Shown: positions 6,785 through 14,530, counted from the stretch's first letter. The stretch: 39,959 bases of DNA from Candidatus Vogelbacteria bacterium RIFOXYB1_FULL_42_16 (GCA_001823055.1 MHTH01000010.1:7316-47274), one strand, 5' to 3'. The notes: generated by a model not told the origin, from the sequence alone. Numbers and translations are program-made.

Positions 6785-9697
6785 ATTTCGCCACTGGCAA
6801 AATTCACACTCGAGGTCAGTACAAGTCTTGGTTAGGATTTTTCCCGACCAAACATCATCAATCAGATTTTGGATTTCTTTTTTGACCCTCTCGATGTCAG
6901 CCGATTCGATGGGAATCTGAATCGTTGGACAACGCCCCTTACTATCGGGTTTGACAAAAACTAGCGCTGGTTCAATAGTTTTGCCTCGATAAAAATGACT
7001 ACCAGTCATTAAAATTTTGTAAAAAACCAATTGACGAAAATAACCGCCGTTGTCATTTTTGGTCTCACCCTTTATAGCGCCAACACTCATCGCCTCTTTG
7101 GTTTTATAATCAAAGACTAAAACTTTGTCCGCCGTTTCGACCAGAGCATCCATTTTGCCATGCAATTTCAATTCGATTGGTCGATCCAGATATTTAGTCT
7201 GGAAAAAAGTTTCCACCCATTTTTCCGACGATACCTGACCCTTGGTTGAAAAATGCTCTTCAAGCGCCGTGGCCACTTTGGGCGCGTTTAGTAGAAGTTC
7301 GTCCAAAATCATTTCCTTTTCTGACCGAGGTAAAAGCGAGTGGACAAAATAGTCTTGAACACCTTTTTTCAAATTGGCCGTGATGCTAGCGACATTTTTA
7401 TCGAGTTCAGACCAGACCAGCGAAATGGCTTCATGCATAGCATTGCCTTTTTCGGCACTACTGGCCGGCGGTTCCGGCAACTTCAAAATACTTTTATAAA
7501 AAAACTTGCTAGGACAATCGCAAAAATGATTGAGAGCCGTGACCGACAAACCCTTTTCCAATAAAGTATTTTTGGCATATTCGATCAGCTCCGTTTGATT
7601 TTTAATCTCTGCAGACCAGTTGGAATTTTGAGTGGAGAAATCAGTCAAGGCCGGAAGTTCAATCCGCGAAATGTTAGTCGAATCCAACTCGGCGATAAAA
7701 CGCAAGGGAGTCAAAGTTCGCTTTAAATTATCCTCCAAACTAAAAATAATTGTCGCGTGATCTTTAGCTCGAGTCAAAGCAACATAAAAAAGCCGGCGCG
7801 CATCGCTAACTTCATCGCCCTCTTCTTTTTCCACCGGCAAAATAAAATAATTGCCTCGATGCTTGGACATCCAAGATTCTTCCGTCGCATAAGGTAAAAA
7901 AACTTGATCATATTCTAAACCTTTCGAACCGTGAGCGGTCATAATCCGCACTTGGGCATCAGAAGCACCAGCGGAAATTTTTAAACTTCTGGTTTCCGCC
8001 GTCTGACGATAAGCCAGCAATTCAGCGATCAAAGCTCGCGGATCCTCAATCATTTTTTGTTGGGCTAAATCTTGGGCCAAAGCCACAATCGATCGCCAAA
8101 CTTCGACCGCTAGAGGATTTTTAGTTGCCAATTTGGTTAGGCCGGATTTCTCGCCGGCATTAATCACAAATTCAATCGCTCCCGCTTCGGTCAAATTTTT
8201 TCTTAATTCAGCCAAGACTGGTATTTTTTGCGTCACTTCGCCCATTTGACCACTCCGAATTTGTCGAATCAGTAAAGTCGAGTCATGGAAATCTAAAGCC
8301 CATAAACCAGCTGTCAAAGTTTGGGCCAGAGCTTCGATTTGAGACGGATCAGCGAGAAACTCCAGCAGTTGAAAATAAAGCCGACCAAGTGGATGAGAGA
8401 AAATATCTGTCCCGCGTTCGGCCGTGGCCGAAAGGCCGTTATGTTCCAACAAAGATAGCGCTCGCTCCACATCACGATTGGTACGAGTAATAATCGCGAT
8501 CGTTTTTTGCTGATCTTGAGTCAAGATATTCTTCACCGCTTGAACTAAATATTGTTCGCCTGCTTCGGTGTTGCCGGCGGTCACAATATCGATCGGTCTA
8601 GGCGCCTCTGCCTTGGCTGATTTTAATTTAATCCGTAGATTGAGGTGCTCGCCTTCACCATAATTTTTTTCAATCATACCAAAACTGGCATCCAAAATAC
8701 CCTGTTGAGAACGATAATTGGCGATCAAAGAAATAACTTTCATCGTCGGCCACAGATGTTGAAATTTTAGAAAATTCTGCACCGAGGCACCTTGGAAACG
8801 ATAAATCGCCTGTTTTTCATCACCGACCACAAAGAGATTTGGCTCATCAAAAAAATCAGCGATCTTTTTGATTAAAAGATTTTGGGCATCATTAGTGTCC
8901 TGATGTTCGTCGACCAACAGATAAAGATATTTTTCTTGCAGTAAACGCAAAAGTAATTCGTCTTTTTCTAATGTTTCCAACAATTCAAAAATTAAATCAT
9001 CAAAATCAATTTTTCGTTCAGTGCGTTTTTTGTCTTCGTAAGCTTGGTAAACTTCGGCCAGCAAAATTGTTCGTTCCGCTTTTTCAATGCGTTTGAGCGC
9101 TTCGGCTTTCAATTGTCCCTTGGTCGCCCCACGCGAAGAAATGGCTGATTCATCCTGTTTGATAAATTCGATTTGCTCGGTGGCATTTTTTCGAACCAAC
9201 GTTGGCGTCCAGGCTTCTTTGCGATAATCGCTGATAGTTTTAATAATTTTACCAACATAAAAATCCGGATCGCCAAGCGGTCTTAGTTTATTAAATTTCT
9301 TTTCTGCTAAAATTTCTCGGATCAGCGACTCGGCCTCGACTTCAGTCAATTGCTTCGCTCGCGACAAATGCGAAAAATGATCCTGCCATTCGGCAATAAC
9401 CGCTGACGCAAAACCGTGATAGGTATAGACCGCCACTTCATCGGCACGGGAACCGATAAATTGTCGCAGTTTGAGACGCATGGCTTTTTGACCGGCTTCA
9501 GTAAAAGTTAACGCTAAAATACCATTAGGCGGAGTATCAGTCTGTTGCAAGATATTGGCGATCCGCAGGGTCAAAATTTGGGTCTTGCCCGTCCCCGGTC
9601 CGGCAATGACCATCACCGGCCCCTCAATAGTATCCACCGCCTCCTTTTGCGCCGGATTGAGCCCTTTGTAGGCCTTGATAAATTCTGGGGTCATCAT
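6767..9697 (-). CDS. UvrD/Rep-type helicase fused to a PD-(D/E)XK Fe-S nuclease
   Basis: A 976-residue SF1A helicase. Walker A is GPGTGKT (33-39), followed by LALTFTEAGQKAM, the DEHQDTN Walker B, VGDEKQAIYRFQGA and, near the end of the helicase part, the HGSKGLEYDQVFLP and FYVALTRAKD motifs. The C-terminal ~250 residues form a RecB/AddB-like nuclease: a Cys pair in NHFCDCPSKFFY (near 725), the catalytic VLVFDYKTKEA (near 862) and a terminal Cys triplet (959, 964, 967) that would complete a 4Fe-4S cluster. This makes it a single-chain helicase-nuclease for double-strand break processing or DNA repair. ATGs at 9697 and 9694 are both possible. It overlaps the MFS gene tail-to-tail and is divergent from yqeY. 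Confidence 0.9.
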   Translation of the reverse strand: MMTPEFIKAYKGLNPAQKEAVDTIEGPVMVIAGPGTGKTQILTLRIANILQQTDTPPNGILALTFTEAGQKAMRLKLRQFIGSRADEVAVYTYHGFASAVIAEWQDHFSHLSRAKQLTEVEAESLIREILAEKKFNKLRPLGDPDFYVGKIIKTISDYRKEAWTPTLVRKNATEQIEFIKQDESAISSRGATKGQLKAEALKRIEKAERTILLAEVYQAYEDKKRTERKIDFDDLIFELLETLEKDELLLRLLQEKYLYLLVDEHQDTNDAQNLLIKKIADFFDEPNLFVVGDEKQAIYRFQGASVQNFLKFQHLWPTMKVISLIANYRSQQGILDASFGMIEKNYGEGEHLNLRIKLKSAKAEAPRPIDIVTAGNTEAGEQYLVQAVKNILTQDQQKTIAIITRTNRDVERALSLLEHNGLSATAERGTDIFSHPLGRLYFQLLEFLADPSQIEALAQTLTAGLWALDFHDSTLLIRQIRSGQMGEVTQKIPVLAELRKNLTEAGAIEFVINAGEKSGLTKLATKNPLAVEVWRSIVALAQDLAQQKMIEDPRALIAELLAYRQTAETRSLKISAGASDAQVRIMTAHGSKGLEYDQVFLPYATEESWMSKHRGNYFILPVEKEEGDEVSDARRLFYVALTRAKDHATIIFSLEDNLKRTLTPLRFIAELDSTNISRIELPALTDFSTQNSNWSAEIKNQTELIEYAKNTLLEKGLSVTALNHFCDCPSKFFYKSILKLPEPPASSAEKGNAMHEAISLVWSELDKNVASITANLKKGVQDYFVHSLLPRSEKEMILDELLLNAPKVATALEEHFSTKGQVSSEKWVETFFQTKYLDRPIELKLHGKMDALVETADKVLVFDYKTKEAMSVGAIKGETKNDNGGYFRQLVFYKILMTGSHFYRGKTIEPALVFVKPDSKGRCPTIQIPIESADIERVKKEIQNLIDDVWSGKILTKTCTDLECEFCQWRNLTSVS

Positions 9698-9705
9698 TGC
9701 TAACG

Positions 9706-9711
9706 ATTATA
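9706..9711 (-). promoter_or_regulatory. TATAAT box of the helicase-nuclease gene
   Basis: TATAAT (9711-9706 on the minus strand) ends 8 nt before the ATG at 9697, giving a leader of about 2 nt. No clear -35. It sits back to back with the yqeY promoter. Confidence 0.5.
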
Positions 9712-9719
9712 GCACATGT

Positions 9720-9725
9720 TAAAAT
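9720..9725 (+). promoter_or_regulatory. TAAAAT box of yqeY
   Basis: TAAAAT (9720-9725) ends 7 nt before the ATG at 9733. This supports 9733 as the start over the in-frame ATG at 9724, which overlaps the box. Confidence 0.5.
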
Positions 9726-9732
9726 GCCGGAT

Positions 9733-10185
9733 ATGTCACTCCACGAGCAAATCAAAAATGAGATAAAAGAAGCGCTGAAAGCCCGCGATGAAGTGCGCTT
9801 GGCGACGGTTCGAGGGATGAGTGCCTCTTTGACCAACGAGTTGGTGACCAAAAAAATGAAGCCAACCGAAATACTGACCGATGACGACGTTTTAATAGTC
9901 ATTAAAAGATTGGTCAAACAACGCCAAGATTCAATCGAACAATTTCGCGCCGGCAATCGTGAAGATTTGGCCAGTGCCGAGGAAGCCGAGTTAAACATCT
10001 TAAAAACCTATTTGCCGGCCCAGATGAGCGAGGAGCAAATTCGTGCCATGGCCGAAAGTAAAAAAGCCGAACTCGGGATCACCGACAAAACCAAAATTGG
10101 CATCCTAACTGGCGCGGTCATGAAAGCCACCGGTGGCCAAGCCGACGGCAATGTCGTTAAACAGATCGTCGAGAGTTTGTTCTAA
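9733..10185 (+). CDS. yqeY: GatB/YqeY domain protein
   Basis: The 150-residue protein matches stand-alone YqeY proteins: MSLHEQIKNEIKEALKARDE at the start, then AEEAELNILKTYLPAQMSEE, and GILTGAVMKATGGQADG near the end. The domain equals the C-terminal tail of GatB that contacts tRNA; in free form its role is not settled, though an effect on tRNA amidation or binding is usually assumed. The ATG at 9733 places the start right after a -10 box. It is divergent from the helicase-nuclease gene, and its stop overlaps the convergent gpsA stop by 4 nt (10182-10185). Confidence 0.9.
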   Translation: MSLHEQIKNEIKEALKARDEVRLATVRGMSASLTNELVTKKMKPTEILTDDDVLIVIKRLVKQRQDSIEQFRAGNREDLASAEEAELNILKTYLPAQMSEEQIRAMAESKKAELGITDKTKIGILTGAVMKATGGQADGNVVKQIVESLF

Positions 10186-11081
10186 ATCAGACCCCCTTGG
10201 CGGAAAATTTCTTCGGCCGATTGATCGTCTAAAATTATTTTTTTCAACATCATCAAGACAGGGAAATTTTTAGCCCTGTTGCCTAGACGTCCTAATAAAA
10301 GCGGGAGTGAGACCAGCCCCTCGCTCGATCGATCGATTTTTTCTTGACGTGCCAATTGCCAGCCAACATAAAAATTAGCTGAATTTTTCGATAAAGCGGT
10401 GGCAAGAAAATCACCCAAACCGGCCGGTCCCAACAAAGTTATGGTCTTGCCACCAAACATTTTACCGATAGCTAAAATCTCGCCTTGGGCTTCGGTTAGA
10501 TAAAGCGCGCGCGCGTTACTGCCCCAACCCAAAGCTTCTCCCATACCGGCGCCCAGCGCGTAAATATTTTTCAAAACTCCGGCCAAAGAAGCACCAATCA
10601 AATCGGTCGAAAAACTGATTTTTATTTTTGAACCAGCAAAAAGCTCGGCCACCGCGGACATTTTTCGACCCTTGCCGACCAAGACGCCGGCTCCAGGCCG
10701 ACCACCAGCGATTTCTTCTGCCACCAGCGGACCGGCCAAAGCCCCGACTAAACCCTTATGAATGATTTTAGACACAAATTCGAGCGCCGTTCGGCCAGTA
10801 CCTTCCTCCAAGCCCTTGGCTAAAGTGATCAAAATATGATCGGCTCGCAAATAGGGGGAGAGACAAAAGATCGCCTCTTTCAAGCCAGCCGTCGGCAAAC
10901 ACAGAAAAATCGCCTGGGCACCAGTCATGATTTCCGGCAAAGACAAATCTTCACCAGACAAACCCAGTAATTTTTTTTCATTTTTATCCCAATAGAAAAC
11001 TTCGGCTTTTTGGGCAATTACCCCGCCGAGAGCCAAACCGATTTCACCGGCGCCAATGATCGCGACTCGTTCAATCTTCAT
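10182..11081 (-). CDS. gpsA: NAD(P)-dependent glycerol-3-phosphate dehydrogenase
   Basis: GpsA reduces dihydroxyacetone phosphate to sn-glycerol-3-phosphate for phospholipid synthesis. The Rossmann motif IGAGEIGLALG opens the 299-residue protein, followed by FLCLPTAGLKE, the LAKGLEEGTGR block, GPLVAEEIAGGRPGAG and the C-terminal domain with the catalytic-lysine segment GVLKNIYALGAGM and LGPAGLGDFLAT. The start is put at ATG 11081, because a TAAAAT box ends 8 nt before it and lies inside the extension that would begin at the GTG at 11099. At about 300 residues the enzyme is slightly shorter than the usual 330-340. Confidence 0.92.
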   Translation of the reverse strand: MKIERVAIIGAGEIGLALGGVIAQKAEVFYWDKNEKKLLGLSGEDLSLPEIMTGAQAIFLCLPTAGLKEAIFCLSPYLRADHILITLAKGLEEGTGRTALEFVSKIIHKGLVGALAGPLVAEEIAGGRPGAGVLVGKGRKMSAVAELFAGSKIKISFSTDLIGASLAGVLKNIYALGAGMGEALGWGSNARALYLTEAQGEILAIGKMFGGKTITLLGPAGLGDFLATALSKNSANFYVGWQLARQEKIDRSSEGLVSLPLLLGRLGNRAKNFPVLMMLKKIILDDQSAEEIFRQGGLI

Positions 11082-11089
11082 ATCTGGAT

Positions 11090-11095
11090 ATTTTA
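11090..11095 (-). promoter_or_regulatory. TAAAAT box of gpsA
   Basis: TAAAAT (11095-11090, minus strand) ends 8 nt before ATG 11081, predicting a ~2-nt leader. No good -35 is visible. Confidence 0.45.
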
Positions 11096-11120
11096 ACACA
11101 AAAATGATAGAGTAGTAGGA

Positions 11121-11492
11121 ATGTTCAAAAAAATCTCAACTTTTTTCGATCGCATGGAAGATCGAACTCGTGGCTATTTAAGTCGTTATCCCAATCTTTA
11201 CGCCATCATTGCCGGCACTGGCCTAATCTTGTTTTGGCGCGGAATTTGGGAGGGTAGTATCGGTTTAATGTCCAATTTCATGTCAACCGTCATTGGCGCC
11301 ATTATTCTCTTGTCGACAGGTGTCCTTGTCTCCTATTTTATCGGCGATAAAATCTTGATTTCCGGTATCAAGGGCGAGAAAAAAATCATCGAAAAAACTA
11401 GAGAAGAAATCGAGGACGACGACGTCCAATTAAAAAATATCGACAAAAAAATCGACGACTTACGCTCGTTGATCGAAAAATTGTCAAAATAA
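11121..11492 (+). CDS. Small membrane protein with a C-terminal coiled coil
   Basis: The function is not recognised. The 123-residue protein has an amphipathic basic start, two membrane helices (about residues 26-42 and 52-77) and a charged cytoplasmic tail (80-123) with heptad-like KIDDLRSLIEKL, predicted to be a coiled coil. TAGAGT (11108-11113) lies 7 nt before the ATG with a possible TGGATA 17 nt further up, so this gene may also be leaderless. It is divergent from gpsA, with only 39 nt between the starts. Confidence 0.65.
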   Translation: MFKKISTFFDRMEDRTRGYLSRYPNLYAIIAGTGLILFWRGIWEGSIGLMSNFMSTVIGAIILLSTGVLVSYFIGDKILISGIKGEKKIIEKTREEIEDDDVQLKNIDKKIDDLRSLIEKLSK

Positions 11493-11599
11493 GAACTTTT
11501 GTGCTAAAAATATATTAGAAAGGAGGTGATTTCTCAAGGACGATGACAGGCAACGGTTCATTCCCCCAGAGCGCGCAAGCGCGCTCTGGGGGAATTTTT
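11481..11599 (+). ncRNA. Candidate small RNA carrying a perfect orphan Shine-Dalgarno
   Basis: TTGTCA (11481-11486) and TAAAAA (11505-11510), 18 nt apart, predict an RNA starting near 11517. It would begin GAAAGGAGGTGAT, a full match to the anti-Shine-Dalgarno end of 16S rRNA, and end at the strong terminator 11560-11599, about 80 nt in all. The nearest ATG (11543) is 16 nt from AGGAGG, too far for a normal start, and its reading frame runs through the terminator, so a peptide is unlikely. The -35 overlaps the last codons of the gene before it; a 3' UTR-derived RNA is equally possible. Confidence 0.4.
11560..11599 (+). terminator. Strong intrinsic terminator
   Basis: A 17-nt arm (11560-11576) pairs perfectly with 11579-11595 through the GC-rich core CCCCCAGAGCGCGC, followed by TTTTT on the plus strand. 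It ends the transcript of the 123-aa gene and/or the candidate small RNA. Confidence 0.85.
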
Positions 11600-11735
11600 C
11601 CTACACACCAATGGTACCATTGTTTTTTGCGTCCAAAATCAGTTTAACTTTGTAAATATATTTTAGAGTTCTAATTACCAAGCAAGATTTAAATTTTTAA
11701 AAAACTTAGACGCGATGGCACCATTGGTGTGCAGG
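11600..11735. repeat. 136-bp element with 21-bp imperfect terminal inverted repeats
   Basis: The left arm 11600-11620 contains CACACCAATGGTACCAT; the right arm 11715-11735 is its reverse complement with two mismatches in 21 positions. The interior is AT-rich and codes for nothing I can support. An inner GCGTC/GACGC pair continues the symmetry. It lies between a terminator and the tRNA-Gln promoter. The ends differ from those of the ACCCTATTGA elements, so this would be a second type of non-autonomous element or a long RNA hairpin. Confidence 0.55.
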
Positions 11736-11779
11736 TTTTGTCTTTAAAAATTCAAAAAATGTGTTAATATGGCCACAAT

Positions 11780-11853
11780 TGCCGGATCATCTAATGGTAG
11801 GATAGCGGACTCTGAATCCGTTCATCTTGGTTCGAATCCAAGTCCGGCAGCCA
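11780..11853 (+). tRNA. tRNA-Gln (anticodon CTG)
   Basis: Acceptor TGCCGGA (11780-11786) pairs with TCCGGCA (11843-11849), G discriminator at 11850 and encoded CCA at 11851-11853. The anticodon loop is CTCTGAA with CTG at 11812-11814, and the T-arm has TTCGAAT. It is preceded by TTTAAA-16-TAATAT (11743-11770) as a likely promoter. The window also holds gatC and gatA, whose product with GatB would form Gln-tRNA by transamidation if no GlnRS exists. Confidence 0.93.
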
Positions 11854-11858
11854 ACTTC

Positions 11859-11886
11859 AAAAAACCCGCTTTAAAGCGGATTTTTT
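11859..11886. terminator. Bidirectional terminator between tRNA-Gln and ftsX
   Basis: CCGCTTTAAAGCGG (11866-11879) is flanked by A6 on the left and T6 on the right. It can end tRNA-Gln (+) and ftsEX (-). Confidence 0.85.
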
Positions 11887-11900
11887 GATAGGAAGAAATC

Positions 11901-12818
11901 TTACAAACTAGCATATCTCCGTACTGCCAGATAGCTGGCCATAAAACCTAGGCCAACACCGGAAACCAACAGCGTGAGAAAAATTGAAGCAAAATTGCCA
12001 GATAAATAAGACAACAAATCCACCCCACCAAAAGCGTTGTAACTGACATTTTTTATCCAAGCCACACTGGGATAAAGAAAGAAAAGCGCCACTAAAGTGC
12101 CGAGAAAACCGGAAATAATCCCCTCGATCAAAAACGGACCTTTGACATAGATATTGCCCGCTCCGACCAGACGCATCACCGACACTTCCTCGCGAGAGGT
12201 GTAAATGGCTAAAGAAATAGTATTGAAAGTGGCAAAAACCGCCAAACAAATGAGAACGGTGCTGGCGACCAAACCAATTCTTTTAACGATGCCAATAATT
12301 TTATTGAGTCGGCTAACAATATCGCGCTTGAAACTGACTTGATCAATAATATCGCGATTGACAGACAAACTTTGATTGTCATTTTCTAGAAAATAAACGA
12401 TGCTCTCATAACGATTGGGATCGATAGCCGTAATATTCAACCGAGCGCCAAAAGGATTGCCGACTTCGTCCAGAGACTGCAAAAGTAGAGCATTGTCTTG
12501 GTGACGCTCACGAAAACTTTTGTATTCATCTTCACGCGACACATAAACCACCTTTTTAACATCCGGCAATAGCGACAAAGATTTTTTTACCGCGGTAATG
12601 TCGTCGACGGCCGTTTCCGGTTTAAAAGAAACACTGATGTCAACTTTGTTTTTCACTTCCGCGACCACCCCATTCAAAAAAGCCGACGAGACCATGAGAC
12701 CGCCGATCACATACAAAGAAACGGCAATCGCTAAAACCGAAGCCAGAGAAACAAGACCGTTACGCCAGAAATTGATAAAGCCGGATTTAACAATGCGTTT
12801 AAAATTGATCCAGATCAT
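11901..12818 (-). CDS. ftsX: FtsX, cell-division ABC permease
   Basis: The 305-residue protein has the FtsX plan. One membrane helix lies near residues 20-45, and an extracytoplasmic domain (about 50-170) contains VSVSFKPETAVDDI and NPFGARLNITAIDPNRYESI. Three C-terminal helices (about 175-205, 225-255 and 270-300) end the protein, with the SREEVSVMRLVGAG segment between them that is typical of the FtsX/MacB permease. With FtsE it forms a complex that activates peptidoglycan hydrolases at the septum. Its start overlaps the ftsE stop by 4 nt, so the pair is translationally coupled. No hydrolase or adaptor gene lies next to it. Confidence 0.93.
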   Translation of the reverse strand: MIWINFKRIVKSGFINFWRNGLVSLASVLAIAVSLYVIGGLMVSSAFLNGVVAEVKNKVDISVSFKPETAVDDITAVKKSLSLLPDVKKVVYVSREDEYKSFRERHQDNALLLQSLDEVGNPFGARLNITAIDPNRYESIVYFLENDNQSLSVNRDIIDQVSFKRDIVSRLNKIIGIVKRIGLVASTVLICLAVFATFNTISLAIYTSREEVSVMRLVGAGNIYVKGPFLIEGIISGFLGTLVALFFLYPSVAWIKNVSYNAFGGVDLLSYLSGNFASIFLTLLVSGVGLGFMASYLAVRRYASL

Positions 12819-13492
12819 ACTTTTTTAGCTCTTTTTTCATCACTAATAATTTTACCATTCTCCATTTTGATAATGCGGTGGCCAGTTTTTTCCACCACTT
12901 TAGGATTGTGAGTGGTTAAAATAATCGTCGTCCCCAAATCGTTTATTTTTTTGAAAATTTCAATGATTTCTTCGGCATTTTCCGGATCCAAATTGCCAGT
13001 CGGTTCATCGGCAATCAACAAGTCTGGCCGATTGATAATCGCTCGAGCAATGGCGACTCGTTGACGTTCCCCACCGGATAATTCGTGTGGAAAATGCCAG
13101 AGACGATCACCCAGGCCGACAATATCCAAAACATGGGGCACATCGCTTTTGATTTCTTCTTCGTCCCGACCAGCCACTTCCATAGCAAAGGCAATATTCT
13201 CATAAGCAGTTTTATTGGGCAACAAGCGATAATCTTGAAAAACGCTACCTACTCGCCGACGAATTTTAGGGATAGCGTATTTATTTAAAGAATGAATATC
13301 TTGCGATTCAAAAAAGACCTTGCCTTTGGTGGGACGATCTTCAGCTAAAATCATCCTCAAGAGAGTGGTTTTACCAGCGCCAGAATGGCCAACAATCGTG
13401 ACCATTTCTCCTGGCTCGACCACAAAAGAAACACTGTCTAGGGCCACATTTTCTGGACCATAGGCCTTGGTGACTTTATCAAAATAAATCAT
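12815..13492 (-). CDS. ftsE: FtsE, cell-division ABC ATPase
   Basis: A 225-residue ABC ATPase with Walker A GHSGAGKTT (35-43), Q-loop SVFQDYRLLPNKTAYENIAF, signature LSGGE (138-142), Walker B LLIADEPTGNLD (158-169) and the H-loop TTHN. The QDYRLLPNKT stretch is diagnostic for FtsE. It powers the FtsX permease in septal wall splitting. The promoter directly upstream predicts a leaderless message. Confidence 0.95.
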   Translation of the reverse strand: MIYFDKVTKAYGPENVALDSVSFVVEPGEMVTIVGHSGAGKTTLLRMILAEDRPTKGKVFFESQDIHSLNKYAIPKIRRRVGSVFQDYRLLPNKTAYENIAFAMEVAGRDEEEIKSDVPHVLDIVGLGDRLWHFPHELSGGERQRVAIARAIINRPDLLIADEPTGNLDPENAEEIIEIFKKINDLGTTIILTTHNPKVVEKTGHRIIKMENGKIISDEKRAKKV

Positions 13493-13498
13493 AGCTTG

Positions 13499-13527
13499 AT
13501 TATAACAAAAACTGTTCTCGATACCAA
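13499..13527 (-). promoter_or_regulatory. Leaderless ftsEX promoter
   Basis: TTGGTA (13527-13522), 17-nt spacer, TATAAT (13504-13499), then 6 nt to ATG 13492. Predicted transcription start equals the A of the start codon. Confidence 0.7.
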
Positions 13528-13534
13528 ACGAAAC

Positions 13535-14413
13535 TTAAGCCAAGTCTTTTTCCGCTTCCAAAAACAGGTCTAGCTCACCATCGAGCACCGCTTCGACATC
13601 GCTAGTCTCAACCTCGGTGCGATGATCTTTGACCATTTTGTAAGGGTGGAGAACGTAGGAACGGATTTGACTGCCCCATTCAATATCAGTAGTTTTACTA
13701 ACATACATCCCCTGCTCACGTTTTAACCTTTCGTCTTCCAACCGGCGATAAAGTTTGCCCCGCAAAATCGCCAGGGCCTGTTCGCGATTTTGCTGTTGAC
13801 TGCGTTCGGAATCACAATGAACGGTGAGATTGGTCGGCAAGTGAGTAATCCGTACCGCCGTCTCACGCTTGTTCACATTTTGACCACCCGGACCGCTCGA
13901 ACGAGCAAAATCAATTTTTAAATCTTCCGGCGGAATTTCAAACTCTTCGGTTTTGGCTAGTTTGGGGATCACTTCTACCAGCGAAAAAGAAGTATGACGC
14001 AATTTTTTAGCATTAAAGGGCGAGATGCGCACCAACCGATGAACACCCGATTCATTTTTCAACAAACCATAAGCGCCCTTCCCTGCCAATTCAAAAGTTA
14101 GATTGCGATAACCACCATGATCATTTTGATTGGCGTGGATTAAAATTAACTCAAATTTTTTTTTGACCGCTAGCTTACGGTACATTTCATACAAGATCGC
14201 CGAAAAATCCTCAGCATCATCACCGCCAGCGCCGGAAAAAATCGTAATGATCGCCGAGCCCTTATCGTACTTACCCACTCCCTCTAAATCGGCTTTAAGT
14301 TGATGGAGGTCTTTAATTTTTTGTTGCGCCAAATCTTTATCTTGCCAAAAATCCGGCTGGGTCATTTCGATTTCCAGAATATCGATTTGCTGTTGAATCT
14401 CGTCTTTGGTCAT
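13535..14413 (-). CDS. prfB: Peptide chain release factor 2, compact form
   Basis: RF2 releases peptides at UGA and UAA. The 292-residue protein carries the SPF codon-recognition tripeptide (131-133) in LVRISPFNAKKLRHTS and the catalytic GGQ (176-178) in SSGPGGQNVNKRET. The usual RF2 is about 365 residues: here the N-terminal domain is shortened, passing directly from the EMTQPDFWQD helix region to SGAGGDDAEDF. The programmed +1 frameshift site common in prfB is absent, since the ATG is preceded by a tRNA. The start at 14413 lies 1 nt after the 3' end of tRNA-Thr(CGT); an upstream extension would run into the tRNA. Processing of that tRNA would itself create the mRNA 5' end. Confidence 0.92.
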   Translation of the reverse strand: MTKDEIQQQIDILEIEMTQPDFWQDKDLAQQKIKDLHQLKADLEGVGKYDKGSAIITIFSGAGGDDAEDFSAILYEMYRKLAVKKKFELILIHANQNDHGGYRNLTFELAGKGAYGLLKNESGVHRLVRISPFNAKKLRHTSFSLVEVIPKLAKTEEFEIPPEDLKIDFARSSGPGGQNVNKRETAVRITHLPTNLTVHCDSERSQQQNREQALAILRGKLYRRLEDERLKREQGMYVSKTTDIEWGSQIRSYVLHPYKMVKDHRTEVETSDVEAVLDGELDLFLEAEKDLA

Positions 14414-14414
14414 G

Positions 14415-14487
14415 AGCCACCTCCCGGGATTGAACCGGGGACCTATGCGTTACGAATGCATCGCTCTACCAACTGAGCTAAGGTGGC
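14415..14487 (-). tRNA. tRNA-Thr (anticodon CGT)
   Basis: Acceptor GCCACCT (from 14487) pairs with AGGTGGC, discriminator T at 14415, no encoded CCA. The anticodon loop is TTCGTAA. The anticodon stem ATGCA/CGCAT has an A-C mismatch at its loop end. The T-arm is CCCGG-TTCAATC-CCGGG. The 73-nt gene directly abuts prfB. Confidence 0.92.
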
Positions 14488-14507
14488 TAACAGACCAAAG
14501 ATATCAC

Positions 14508-14530
14508 AAAAAAAGACCGTTGAAAACGGT
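14508..14530 (-). terminator. Intrinsic terminator upstream of tRNA-Thr(CGT)
   Basis: On the minus strand ACCGTT-TTC-AACGGT (14530-14516) is followed by seven T (14514-14508). It would end transcripts coming from the tRNA-Thr(GGT) side and so isolate the tRNA-Thr(CGT)-prfB unit. Confidence 0.75.

Noticed and set aside
11517-11531. Minus-strand ATCACCTCCTTTC as a leftover 16S rRNA 3' end
   Set aside because: Only the anti-Shine-Dalgarno core matches; the sequence before it is not the conserved 16S helix 45 region.
11543-11647. 34-codon ORF after the AGGAGG (MTGNGSFPQSAQ...)
   Set aside because: The ATG is 16 nt from the Shine-Dalgarno and the frame runs through the terminator stem and into the inverted-repeat element; no support as a gene.
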